A stretch of 64,000 bases of DNA. Source: Streptomyces kronopolitis. GTDB taxonomy: Bacteria; Actinomycetota; Actinomycetes; Streptomycetales; Streptomycetaceae. A program made the position numbers and the translations under genes. The notes below the pieces were generated by a model, which was given only the letters and a program-made list of their open reading frames with translations, was not told the DNA's origin and did no database searches. Below are positions 17,413-25,200 of the stretch, piece by piece; positions within the stretch are counted from its first letter, which is position 1, and each line of letters begins with the position of its first letter. The stretch is from NCBI RefSeq assembly GCF_014646275.1, contig NZ_BMND01000021.1, positions 62,001-126,000 on the forward strand, written 5' to 3'.

Positions 17413-17793
17413 GTGAACGGCGCCTGGGTTCCGCTGTGTCAGGCCAAGGCCGAGTTCTTCCGGATGCTCGGCCACCCGGTCCGCATCCGGGTCCTGGAAC
17501 TCCTCCAGAGCGGACCGATGCCGGTGCGCGGCCTGCTCTCCGCGATCGGGGTGGAACCGTCCGCCCTCTCCCAGCAACTGGCGGTGCTGCGCCGCTCGGG
17601 CCTGGTCACGGCCACCCGCAGCGGCTCCACCGTCGTCTACGAGCTGGCCGGCGGCGAGGTCGGGGAGCTGCTGCGGTCCGCCCGGCGGGTCCTCGGCGAG
17701 GTGCTCGGCGGGCAGCACGCGCTGCTGGCCGAGCTGCGGCGGGCCGACTCCGGCGCACTGCCCGCGGCCGAGGGCGTGGGGGCGGCCTCGTGA
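17413..17793 (+). CDS. ArsR-family transcriptional regulator
   Basis: The likely start is the GTG giving VNGAWVPLCQAKAEFFRMLGHP (126 residues); an ATG at 17329 would add 28 unconserved residues. It has the winged helix of ArsR/SmtB: FFRMLGHPVRIRVLELL, recognition helix SALSQQLAVLRRSGLVTATR and wing STVVYEL. The metal-binding ELCVCD-type motif is absent (PMPVRGLLSAIG instead), so it is not an ordinary metal sensor; Cys near the N-terminus is the only obvious thiol. Target genes are unknown; the gene lies alone beside a short membrane ORF. Confidence 0.82.
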   Translation: MNGAWVPLCQAKAEFFRMLGHPVRIRVLELLQSGPMPVRGLLSAIGVEPSALSQQLAVLRRSGLVTATRSGSTVVYELAGGEVGELLRSARRVLGEVLGGQHALLAELRRADSGALPAAEGVGAAS

Positions 17794-17870
17794 TCCGCCC
17801 GCGCCGCTGCCCGCACGGTGGCCGGACGGGAACGCTCCGCTCGTCGCGTGCCGGAAAAGGGTGAGCGCTG

Positions 17871-18275
17871 ATGTCCGGCGCAGCAAGGCGCAAGGGACCG
17901 CCGCCGTGGCGCGCGGTCCGCTCCCGAACCTGCATACCCACGCCCTCCGGGCAGGGTCACCGTCCCGGGGGCCACCCCTGCCGCGGTCGGCCCCCCGGAC
18001 GGGGACCGCTGCGCACCGCACCCGGCCACGGCCGGGCCTGCCCGGAGAGCGCCACCCGGCATACCGCCGCGCCGCGCTGCGGCATCCGGCACTCCCGTAC
18101 GGCCGCGGTCCGGCCCGGCGCCCAGCTGGCGCGGCTGCCCGGCGCGGTGCTGCTCACCCACCAGGCCTCCCGGCGCAGCCGGTGGCGGCGGGTGCTGCTC
18201 CAGATGCTGGTGACCCAGCTCCTGCTGCTCTTCCTGGCGATGGTCGTCTATCTGGGGCGGCACGCCGGGACGTGA
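17871..18275 (+). CDS. Possible small membrane protein
   Basis: A 134-codon frame with a GGTGAG site before its ATG. The first hundred residues are Arg/Pro/Gly-rich and low in complexity, but the C-terminus holds a clear hydrophobic helix (VLLQMLVTQLLLLFLAMVVYLG). It could be a tail-anchored protein, or the true gene might be only the C-terminal part. It ends 4 bp from the convergent phosphotransferase gene. Confidence 0.35.
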   Translation: MSGAARRKGPPPWRAVRSRTCIPTPSGQGHRPGGHPCRGRPPGRGPLRTAPGHGRACPESATRHTAAPRCGIRHSRTAAVRPGAQLARLPGAVLLTHQASRRSRWRRVLLQMLVTQLLLLFLAMVVYLGRHAGT

Positions 18276-18279
18276 CGGA

Positions 18280-19044
18280 TCACGCGGGAACGCGCCGCGC
18301 GCCGCCGCGGGTCGCGTCCGCCGCGCCCGCCCGGTCCCGGACCCGCCACAGCCACCCGACATCACGCCCGAACGACCACACCAGGAGCGCCAGCGCCACC
18401 GCCACCGCGGCGGCCGCCGAGGCCTGCGGCAGGATCCCGGCCGCGGCCACCACCAGCACGACGCCCTGGAGCGCCGCCACGGTCTTGCGCGCCATGCTGT
18501 GCGGCAGCGCCCCGCGCAGCCACGGCAGCACCCAGGAAGCCGCGACGAAGGCGTACCGCATGAGGCCGATGGCCAGCACCCAGGCGCCCAGCGGCACCGC
18601 GAGGTGGACGCACAGCACCAGGATGAGGAACGCGTCGACCTCCATGTCGAAGCGCGCCCCGAGCGGCGTCGCCGTTCCGGTGTGCCGCGCCACCTTCCCG
18701 TCCACCCCGTCGAGCACCAGCGCCACGGAGGCGAAGGCGATCAGCACGGCGGCCGGGACGTGCCGGCCGAAGGAGTCCGCGACCATCGCCGTCACCCCGC
18801 CGACCAGGATGGTGCGGGCCAGCGTGACGCGATTGGCCGGGCCGAACGTCAGGGTCCATGACCGGCGCACCGCGACGGTGAGGACCGCCCAGGTGGCCAC
18901 CGCGAAGACCAGACCCGTCAGCCAGCCCATGAAGCTCAGGCCGACCGCGCGGCACAGCACCTCCAGCAGCAGCAGCTGAAGGCCCATTCCGGCCGTAATG
19001 TCCGGTCCGAACAGCCTTGTGTCGTAGCGCTCTTGTACGGCCAC
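18280..19044 (-). CDS. CDP-alcohol phosphotransferase
   Basis: The protein is 254 residues from a GTG (VAVQERYDTRLFGPD) with a GGGAGG site; the longer frame to 19257 would run into the promoter of the divergent operon. It has six or more membrane helices and the full CDP-OH-P transferase signature DGxDGxxAR-(x)8-GxxxDxxxD (DGVDGKVARHTG then GARFDMEVD). Such enzymes move a phospho-alcohol from a CDP-alcohol to an acceptor, making phospholipids or phosphodiester-linked headgroups. It is divergent from an oxidoreductase-PTPS-glycosyltransferase-methyltransferase operon with only about 110 bp between, so it probably belongs to that pathway. Confidence 0.9.
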   Translation of the reverse strand: MAVQERYDTRLFGPDITAGMGLQLLLLEVLCRAVGLSFMGWLTGLVFAVATWAVLTVAVRRSWTLTFGPANRVTLARTILVGGVTAMVADSFGRHVPAAVLIAFASVALVLDGVDGKVARHTGTATPLGARFDMEVDAFLILVLCVHLAVPLGAWVLAIGLMRYAFVAASWVLPWLRGALPHSMARKTVAALQGVVLVVAAAGILPQASAAAAVAVALALLVWSFGRDVGWLWRVRDRAGAADATRGGARRVPA

Positions 19045-19153
19045 CAGGCCTCCCGTGATGTGTGGCGGAGTCGAAGGGTGTTGCGTATCGTGACGGCGTC
19101 CCCATGATCCCCAGCATTGATGAACCATCCGTGTAGCGTCCAGGAGGATCCCC

Positions 19154-20140
19154 ATGCCGCGCGCTGCTTGTGCCTTTTGGCTAAGCGTTTCTGGCCAGGG
19201 CGAAATCCGGACGGTGCCGTTGCCGGAGCCCCGTGACGACGAGGTCGTGGTGCGCACGCTCTACTCCGGTGTGAGCCGCGGCACAGAGACCCTCGTCTTC
19301 CGCGGCGGCGTTCCCGAGAGCCAGCACGCCGTGATGCGGGCGCCGTTCCAGGAAGGCGACTTCCCGGCACCGGTCAAATACGGCTACCTCAACGTCGGAG
19401 TCGTCGAGCAGGGCCCGTCCGCCCTGCTGGGCCGCACGGTCTTCTGCCTCTATCCGCACCAGACGCACTATGCCGTCCCGGCGAGCGCGGTCACCCCGGT
19501 ACCGGACTCCGTCCCCGCCTCCCGCGCCGTCCTCGCGGGCACGGTGGAGACCGCGGTGAACGCCCTGTGGGACGCCGCGCCGCTGGTCGGGGACCGGATC
19601 GCGGTGGTCGGCGCGGGCATGGTGGGCTGCAGCGTGGCCGCGGTCCTCGCCCGCTTCCCCGGCGTCCGGGTCCAGCTCGTCGACGCCGACCCGGCACGCG
19701 CCGCCACCGCCGAGGCGCTGGGGGTGGACTTCGCGCTGCCGCCGGACGCCCTCGGCGACTGCGACCTCGTCGTGCACGCCAGCGCCAGCGAGGCGGGGCT
19801 GACCCGCTCGCTCGAACTCCTCGCCCCGGAGGGCACCGTCATCGAGCTGAGCTGGTACGGCGACCGGCAGGTCAGCCTGCCGCTGGGGGAGGCCTTCCAC
19901 TCCCGCCGGCTGGTCGTGCGCAGCAGCCAGGTGGGCGCCGTCTCGCCGGCCCGGCGCGCCCGCCGCACCTTCGCCGACCGGCTGGCGATCGCCCTCGACC
20001 TGCTCGCCGATCCGGCCTTCGACGCGCTGATCACCGGCGAATCCGCCTTCGAGGACCTGCCGCGGGTGATGCCCCGGCTCGCCTCCGGCGACCTCCCCGC
20101 GCTCTGCCACCGCATCCGGTACACCCCGGCGGACGGCTGA
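19154..20140 (+). CDS. MDR-family oxidoreductase without catalytic zinc ligands
   Basis: The 328-residue protein starts at an ATG behind AGGAGG. The N-terminal GroES-like half contains VVVRTLYSGVSRGTETLVF, where zinc alcohol dehydrogenases carry the catalytic Cys (here Ser), and the Rossmann half has VVGAGMVGCSVAAVL for NAD(P). It resembles BchC-like and other zinc-free MDR dehydrogenases/reductases. Substrate unknown. It leads an operon of five genes with overlapping or near-overlapping frames; the shared intergenic region with the CDP-alcohol phosphotransferase should hold both promoters. Confidence 0.86.
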   Translation: MPRAACAFWLSVSGQGEIRTVPLPEPRDDEVVVRTLYSGVSRGTETLVFRGGVPESQHAVMRAPFQEGDFPAPVKYGYLNVGVVEQGPSALLGRTVFCLYPHQTHYAVPASAVTPVPDSVPASRAVLAGTVETAVNALWDAAPLVGDRIAVVGAGMVGCSVAAVLARFPGVRVQLVDADPARAATAEALGVDFALPPDALGDCDLVVHASASEAGLTRSLELLAPEGTVIELSWYGDRQVSLPLGEAFHSRRLVVRSSQVGAVSPARRARRTFADRLAIALDLLADPAFDALITGESAFEDLPRVMPRLASGDLPALCHRIRYTPADG

Positions 20141-20213
20141 CGCCCCCCGGGCCGGCCCGCGGGCACCCTCTTGCGACACCTCACCGAGACCGACATCACA
20201 CCGGAGGAACGGT

Positions 20214-20612
20214 TTGTTCAGCATCACCGTCCGCGACCACCTCATGATCGCCCACAGCTTCCGCGGCGAGGTCTTCGGCCCCGCACAGCGCCTGCACGGC
20301 GCGACCTTCCTCGTGGACGCCACCTTCCGCCGGCCGGAGCTGGACGAGGACAACATCGTGGTCGACATCGGCCTGGCCACCCGGGAACTCAACGCCGTGG
20401 TGGGGGAACTGAACTACCGCAACCTCGACGACGAACCCGACTTCGCCGGCATCAACACCTCGACGGAGGCCCTGGCCAAGGTGATCGCCGACCGGCTCGC
20501 CGACCGCATCCAGGCGGGCAACCTCGGCGAGGGCGCCCGTGAGCTGGCCGGTCTCACGGTCACCCTCCATGAGTCCCACATCGCCTGGGCGACCTACGAG
20601 CGCACTCTGTGA
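20214..20612 (+). CDS. Degenerate 6-pyruvoyl-tetrahydropterin synthase / QueD-like protein
   Basis: The protein has 132 residues. The start is a TTG preceded by GGAGGAAC at the right spacing, and an ATG start would remove the first strand. The T-fold is clear (SITVRDHLMIAHSF, TFLVDATFRRPELDEDNIVVDIG, INTSTEALAKVIADRL, VTLHESHIAWATYE). Family enzymes bind zinc through one His in the first strand and the two His of HGH, and use a Cys four residues before HGH. Here His14 and His28 remain, but the second His is Ala30 and the Cys is Ala24. It may catalyse a different step, or only bind a pterin. It overlaps the glycosyltransferase start (GTGA). Confidence 0.85.
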   Translation: MFSITVRDHLMIAHSFRGEVFGPAQRLHGATFLVDATFRRPELDEDNIVVDIGLATRELNAVVGELNYRNLDDEPDFAGINTSTEALAKVIADRLADRIQAGNLGEGARELAGLTVTLHESHIAWATYERTL

Positions 20613-21730
20613 CCCGTACCGGTGCCACGGCGGTGGACGAGCGCGTGGTGCACATGATCCTGCCCGGGGATGTCGACGATCCGGCGGCGCCCAGCGGCGG
20701 CAACACCTACGACCGCCGGGTGTGCCGCGACCTCCCGGCGGCGGGCTGGCGGGTGGATCCCCGCGCCGCGTCCGGAAGCTGGCCGCGCCCGGACGACGCC
20801 GCCCGCGCGGGGCTGGCGCGAGAGCTGGCACAACTGCCGGACGACAGCGTTGTCCTGCTCGACGGACTCGTCGCCTGCGGCGTCCCGGAGGTGATCGGCC
20901 CCGAGGCGGACCGGCTGCGGCTCGCCGTCCTGATCCATCTGCCGCTGGCCGACGAGACCGGCCTCGACCCCGCGGTGGCCGCCGAGCTGGACGCCCGCGA
21001 ACGCCGCACCCTGCACGCCGTGCGGGCCGTGGTGGCCACCAGCGAGTGGGCCGCCCGCCGGCTCGTCGACCACCACGAACTGCCCGCCGCGCGCGTCCGT
21101 GTCGCCCGGCCCGGGGCCGACCCCGCGCCCGTCGCGGCCGGCACCGACGGCGCCACCGGGCTGCTGTGCGTCGCCTCGGTCACCCCCCGCAAGGGCCAGC
21201 ACCTCCTGGTGGAGGCGCTGGCTGAGATCGCCGAACTCCCCTGGCGCTGCACCTTCGTGGGAGGCCTCGCGGGCGCTCCCGACTACGTCGGCCAACTGCG
21301 GCGGCGGGTGGACGAGCTGGGCCTCGGCGACCGGATCACCTTCACCGGGCCGCGGGCCGGCGCCGAACTGGACGCCGCCTACGCCGCCGCCGACCTGCTG
21401 CTGCTCGCCTCGTACGCCGAGACCTACGGCATGGTCGTCACCGAGGCGCTGGGGCGCGGGATTCCGGTACTGGCCACGGACGTGGACGGCCTACCGGAAG
21501 CGGTCGGCCGGGCCGCGGACGGCACGGTGCCCGGAATCCTGGTACCGCCGGGACAGCCGTCGGCGCTCGCCGGCGCGCTCCGTGACTGGCTCGGTCAGCC
21601 GCGACTGCGCGGCCGGCTGAAGGAAGCGGCGCGCGAGCGGCGTGCCATGCTGGAGGGGTGGGAGATGACGTCGCACAGTCTGGCCGGCACACTCGAACGG
21701 CTTCGGCACGAACCACGGAGCGCACGATGA
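20609..21730 (+). CDS. GT4-family glycosyltransferase
   Basis: The 373-residue protein starts at a GTG inside the PTPS stop. Its C-terminal Rossmann domain has LLCVASVTPRKGQHLLVEAL, the FTG segment and the retaining GT4 signature ETYGMVVTEALGRGIPV (an E-x7-E pair). The N-terminal acceptor domain has SGGNTYDRRVCRDL. It should transfer a sugar from a nucleotide donor to a small acceptor or lipid. It is coupled to the methyltransferase by an ATGA overlap at 21727. Confidence 0.9.
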   Translation: MTRTGATAVDERVVHMILPGDVDDPAAPSGGNTYDRRVCRDLPAAGWRVDPRAASGSWPRPDDAARAGLARELAQLPDDSVVLLDGLVACGVPEVIGPEADRLRLAVLIHLPLADETGLDPAVAAELDARERRTLHAVRAVVATSEWAARRLVDHHELPAARVRVARPGADPAPVAAGTDGATGLLCVASVTPRKGQHLLVEALAEIAELPWRCTFVGGLAGAPDYVGQLRRRVDELGLGDRITFTGPRAGAELDAAYAAADLLLLASYAETYGMVVTEALGRGIPVLATDVDGLPEAVGRAADGTVPGILVPPGQPSALAGALRDWLGQPRLRGRLKEAARERRAMLEGWEMTSHSLAGTLERLRHEPRSAR

Positions 21731-22593
21731 GCGACCCCGGCCGGCCCCGATTCGCCCCCGACTGGCTGGAGTTGCGCGAGCGCGCCGATGCCTCGGCCCG
21801 CGCACCGGAACTGCTGCGCCCGCTGCGCGAACGCCTCGTGGCGCAGCCGGCCCCGGACGGCGGCCCCCGGGGCCTGGTGATCCGCGACCTCGGCTGCGGC
21901 ACCGGTTCGATGGGCCGCTGGCTCGCCGTCCGGCTGCCCGGCCCGCAGCACTGGATCCTGCACGACCACGACCCGCTGCTGCTCACGCACGCCGGGGCGC
22001 GGATGCCGGTGACCGCCGCCGACGGCACGCCCGTCCGGGCCACCACCGCGCGCGGCGATCTGGCCGACCTCGGCGCCGACGACCTCGCCGGCACCTCGCT
22101 GGTGACCGCCTCCGCGCTGCTCGATCTGCTCACCCGCGACGAGATCGAGGAGCTCGCCGAGGCCTGTGTCGGCGCGGGCTGCCCGGCGCTGCTGGCGCTC
22201 TCGGTCGCCGGGCGGGTCGAGCTGTCCCCCTCCGACCCCCTCGACGACGCGCTCGCCGAGGCCTTCAACGACCATCAGCGCCGCACCGACCAGGGCCGCG
22301 CGCTGCTCGGTCCGGACGCCATCGCGGCGGCCGTCGAGGCGTTCGAGCGGCGCGGGGCGACGGTCCTGGTGCGGTCCAGCCCCTGGCGGCTCGGCAGCGT
22401 CGAGTCCGCGCTGATCTCCGAGTGGCTGCGCAGCTGGGTCGGCGCCGCGCACGCCCAGCGCCCGGAGCTGGCACCCGAGGCCGTGGCCTATCTGCGCCGC
22501 CGGCTGGAGGAGTGCGCGGCGGGGGAGCTGAACGTCGAGGTGCACCACACCGATCTGCTGGCGCTGCCCCGGCCGTTGTCCGGGAGCGTGTGA
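21727..22593 (+). CDS. Class I SAM-dependent methyltransferase
   Basis: The protein is 288 residues with motif I VIRDLGCGTGSMGRWLA and an acidic ribose-binding loop ILHDHDPLLL, then GDLADL and TASALLDLLT. The C-terminal half (SVAGRVELSPSDPLDDALAEAFNDHQRRTDQGRALLG) is longer than in generic methyltransferases and may bind the substrate. It overlaps the glycosyltransferase upstream by 4 bp and the membrane protein downstream by 1 bp (TGATG). Substrate unknown; its place suggests modification of the glycosylated product. Confidence 0.88.
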   Translation: MSDPGRPRFAPDWLELRERADASARAPELLRPLRERLVAQPAPDGGPRGLVIRDLGCGTGSMGRWLAVRLPGPQHWILHDHDPLLLTHAGARMPVTAADGTPVRATTARGDLADLGADDLAGTSLVTASALLDLLTRDEIEELAEACVGAGCPALLALSVAGRVELSPSDPLDDALAEAFNDHQRRTDQGRALLGPDAIAAAVEAFERRGATVLVRSSPWRLGSVESALISEWLRSWVGAAHAQRPELAPEAVAYLRRRLEECAAGELNVEVHHTDLLALPRPLSGSV

Positions 22594-23600
22594 TGGACCG
22601 GTCCCGCTGGGCGGCATGGCTCAGGATGCTCGCGGGGCTGGCGATCCTGGTGGCGCTGGGCTGGCATCTGGGGTCCGGTGCCTTCGTGTCGGGCCTGCGC
22701 CGGATCGACGCCGGCACGCTGCTGGCCGGGCTCGGCATCGGCCTGCTGACCACGGTGTGCAGCGCCTGGCGCTGGTCGCTGGTGGCCCGCGGCCTGGGCC
22801 TGCGGCTGCCGCTGGGCCGGGCCGTCGCGGACTACTACCGGGCGCTGTTCCTCAACGCGGCCCTGCCCGGCGGGGTGCTGGGCGATGTGCACCGCGCGGT
22901 ACGCCACGGGCAGTCCTCCGGTGACCTGGGCCGCGGCGTCCGCGCGGTGGTCCTGGAGCGCACGGCGGGCCAGCTCGTCCTGCTGGTCGCGGGGGCGGCG
23001 GTGCTGCTCGCGCGGCCCTCCCCGGTCCTGGCCCCGGTCGCCCGTTTCCTCACCTCGCCGGCCGTCGCGCTGTCCGCGGCAGCGGTGGCCGTGCTGCTGG
23101 CGGTGGCCGCGCTGCGGCTGCGGGCGCGCCGGGGTGCCTCACGGGCCGAACGCGCGGTCCGCCGCACGCTGGCCGAGGTGCGCCAGGGGCTGCTCGCCCG
23201 CGCGGTGTGGCCCGGTGTCGCGCTCTCGTCCGTGGCGGTCCTGACGGGCTATCTCGGGATGTTCGTGCTGGCCGCCCGGGTGGCCGGAGCCACCGCGCCG
23301 GTCGCCGAACTCGTGCCGCTGGTGGTGCTGGCGCTGCTCGCGATGGCGCTGCCGCTGAACGTCGGCGGCTGGGGCCCACGCGAAGGCGTCGCCGCGTGGG
23401 CCTTCGGCGCCGCCGGGCTAGGGGCTGCGCAGGGGCTGACCGCCGCTGTCGTCTACGGCGTGCTGGCCTTCGTGGCGAGCCTGCCCGGCGCCGCGGTCCT
23501 GCTCGTCCGACGCTCCGTCACCCGCCGCGGCGAGCGGCCGCAGATCGCACTCGAAGAGCGTGTCCTCGCCGAGCAGGGCGCGGCGCAGCGGCGGGCGTAG
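22593..23600 (+). CDS. Lysylphosphatidylglycerol-synthase-TM / flippase-like membrane protein
   Basis: The protein has 335 residues and about eight membrane helices, with the UPF0104/LPG_synthase_TM pattern: LGIGLLTTVCSAWRWSLVARGLG, then FLNAALPGGVLGDVHRAV and VLERTAGQLVLLV, and near the end LPLNVGGWGPREGVAAWAFG. Members flip lipid-linked intermediates or modified lipids across the membrane; the aminoacyl-transferase domain of MprF is absent. Following a glycosyltransferase and facing a CDP-alcohol phosphotransferase, it hints at a lipid-linked product. Its 3' end overlaps the convergent reductase gene by 183 bp. Confidence 0.88.
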   Translation: MDRSRWAAWLRMLAGLAILVALGWHLGSGAFVSGLRRIDAGTLLAGLGIGLLTTVCSAWRWSLVARGLGLRLPLGRAVADYYRALFLNAALPGGVLGDVHRAVRHGQSSGDLGRGVRAVVLERTAGQLVLLVAGAAVLLARPSPVLAPVARFLTSPAVALSAAAVAVLLAVAALRLRARRGASRAERAVRRTLAEVRQGLLARAVWPGVALSSVAVLTGYLGMFVLAARVAGATAPVAELVPLVVLALLAMALPLNVGGWGPREGVAAWAFGAAGLGAAQGLTAAVVYGVLAFVASLPGAAVLLVRRSVTRRGERPQIALEERVLAEQGAAQRRA

Positions 23601-24341
23601 CGCCTCCCGCATCACCGGCGTGCCGGGGAACCGCAGGCCGGGCACGCCGTCACCGAGCAGTACCGGCGCCACAGTGACGTACAGCCGGTGCAGCGCGCGG
23701 TCCTGGAGGAACCGCGACACGGTGACCCCGCCGCCCTCCATCAGCACCCGGCCCAGACCGCGCCCGGCCAGGGTCTCCAGCAGCCGCACCGGGGCGAACG
23801 CCGCCGCGTCCGGCAGCACCAGGACCTCGACCCCGTGCGGCGGGGACGCGGGGGCGGCGTCCGGGCCCACCAGCCAGAGCGTCGGCGCCGCCCCGTCGGT
23901 GAACACCCCGCTGTGCAGCGGCACCCGGCCCCGCGGATCGAGCACCACCCGCACCGGGTTGTCCCCCGTGCAGGCGCGCACCGTCAGCCGCGGATCGTCC
24001 GCCACCGCGGTGCCCGCGCCGACCACCACCGCGTCGGCGAGCGCCCGCAGCCGGTGCAGATGGCAGCGGTCCTCCGGGCCGGTGACGAAGTCGGCATCGC
24101 CCGTACGCGTCGCGATGAAGCCGTCCAGGCTCTGCCCGAGCTGGGCGAAGGCGAAGCGCGGGCCGGCCAGGCACAGCGGCAGATAACGGGCGGCGAGTTC
24201 GGCCGCCTCCGGGGTGGCGGGCACCGCCCACCGCAGCGTGCCGTCGTCGCCGGGCACCAGCCCGGCGGCCTGCGCCTCCGCTGCCGTACGGATCCGCCGC
24301 AGCCGCTCCCAGGCGGCCGCCGCGTCGAGCGACTCAGTCAC
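23418..24341 (-). CDS. RibD-C-type pyrimidine reductase (ArfC/RIB7-like)
   Basis: From the GTG within the creatininase stop (GTGACTGA) the protein has 307 residues. It has no deaminase domain; the RibD C-terminal fold begins with RFAFAQLGQSLDGFIAT and continues VVVGAGTAVADDPRLTVR, PVRVVLDPRGRVPL, GRVLMEGGGVTVSRFL and YVTVAPVLLGDG. This family reduces the ribosyl side chain of 5-amino-6-ribosylamino pyrimidines with NADPH. A stand-alone reductase acts before deamination in archaea and fungi (ArfC/RIB7), which fits its partners here. The last 30 or so residues beyond FECDLRPL read through the end of the opposing gene and may be dispensable. Confidence 0.9.
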   Translation of the reverse strand: MTESLDAAAAWERLRRIRTAAEAQAAGLVPGDDGTLRWAVPATPEAAELAARYLPLCLAGPRFAFAQLGQSLDGFIATRTGDADFVTGPEDRCHLHRLRALADAVVVGAGTAVADDPRLTVRACTGDNPVRVVLDPRGRVPLHSGVFTDGAAPTLWLVGPDAAPASPPHGVEVLVLPDAAAFAPVRLLETLAGRGLGRVLMEGGGVTVSRFLQDRALHRLYVTVAPVLLGDGVPGLRFPGTPVMREALRPPLRRALLGEDTLFECDLRPLAAAGDGASDEQDRGAGQARHEGQHAVDDSGGQPLRSP

Positions 24342-25089
24342 GGTCCGCCGCCCCCGCGCCGAAGAGTGCGGCATATTCGCCGAATGTCGCGGTCAGTCCG
24401 GCCAGCAATTCCCGCCCCTTGTCGGCGGATGCCAGCGAAGGCCGTCCGATGACGCCGGATTCGGTATAGGCCGACATGCCCAGCGTCAGGAGGTGCTTCC
24501 GGTCATCGGCGACACAATCCGCCGATTCGTAGCCTTCCTTGACCAATTCGGGATGGGCATGCAGCAGAATGGACGTCTCGGCCTCTCCGGCATGCATATC
24601 GGTGTGCCCGGACGTCACTACCCCGGCCCGGGTGCGCGCCCGGTCCCAGTCGGCCGATCCGGGGAACAGCGCCATCCGCACACCGCTCCCGGCGGATTCC
24701 TGAACGACATTGCGCAGGACGTAATTGCCGCCGTGCCCGTTGACCAGAATGAGGGTGTCGATACCCGACCGGCGGAGCGAATCGGCGATGTCCGTGACGA
24801 CCGCGTGCAGGGTGCGCGCCGAAATGCTGACGGTCCCCGGCCAAGCGGCGTGTTCATGGGAACAGGACACGGTCAGCGGCGGCAGCAGCTGGACGGGGTG
24901 GGCGGCCGCCAGCTCCCGGGCGATGGCGCAGGCGATCACGGTGTCGGTGGCCAGCGGCAGGAAGGCGCCGTGCTGTTCGAAGCTGCCGATGGGCAGCACG
25001 GCCATCGCCGGCCGCCGCGCCCGTACGTCCTCGGTGGTGTCGGCCGGCCACGGGCCGGGGGGCGAAGTCGGGTGTCCCGAAGCGGTCAT
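24334..25089 (-). CDS. Creatininase-family amidohydrolase (ArfB-like formamide hydrolase candidate)
   Basis: The protein is 251 residues from MTASGHPTSPPG; the much longer frame upstream crosses the divergent gene and is not used. It keeps the family metal residues Glu38 and His40 (GSFEQHG), Asp49 (ATDT), His119 (NGHGGN) and Glu169 (HAGEAETS). NGHGGN, rather than the NGHYEN of true creatininase, is typical of ArfB and MftE branches. ArfB removes formate from the formylated product of archaeal GTP cyclohydrolase III. Lying between a formyl-retaining-type cyclohydrolase and a pyrimidine reductase, this protein is best read as the deformylase; an MftE-like peptidase role is less likely because no mycofactocin genes are near. 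Confidence 0.88.
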   Translation of the reverse strand: MTASGHPTSPPGPWPADTTEDVRARRPAMAVLPIGSFEQHGAFLPLATDTVIACAIARELAAAHPVQLLPPLTVSCSHEHAAWPGTVSISARTLHAVVTDIADSLRRSGIDTLILVNGHGGNYVLRNVVQESAGSGVRMALFPGSADWDRARTRAGVVTSGHTDMHAGEAETSILLHAHPELVKEGYESADCVADDRKHLLTLGMSAYTESGVIGRPSLASADKGRELLAGLTATFGEYAALFGAGAADRD

Positions 25090-25188
25090 GGGTGCTGCGG
25101 CCTTTCGTCGCTGACTCACCGAGTCATGGACTTCGCAGCATACTTGTTGTGTTCTGAGCGAGTCCTGCCCATCATTTCCTCGCGCGGG

Positions 25189-25194
25189 TACGAT
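25189..25194 (+). promoter_or_regulatory. -10 element, probable leaderless start of the cyclohydrolase gene
   Basis: TACGAT ends six bases before the ATG at 25201, which would put the transcription start at or next to the start codon. The -35 is weak. The facing creatininase-reductase operon starts 112 bp away, so both promoters share this region. Confidence 0.5.
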
Positions 25195-25200
25195 CACGCC

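Noticed and set aside
24334..25089. Creatininase-family protein considered as MftE (mycofactocin peptidase)
   Set aside because: No mftA/B/C/D or MftF genes nearby; the neighbours are a FAPy-type cyclohydrolase and a pyrimidine reductase, which favour an ArfB-like role.
24214..25200. Upstream extension of the GTP cyclohydrolase frame
   Set aside because: The extension is antisense to the creatininase gene; the family N-terminus and a -10 element place the start at 25201.
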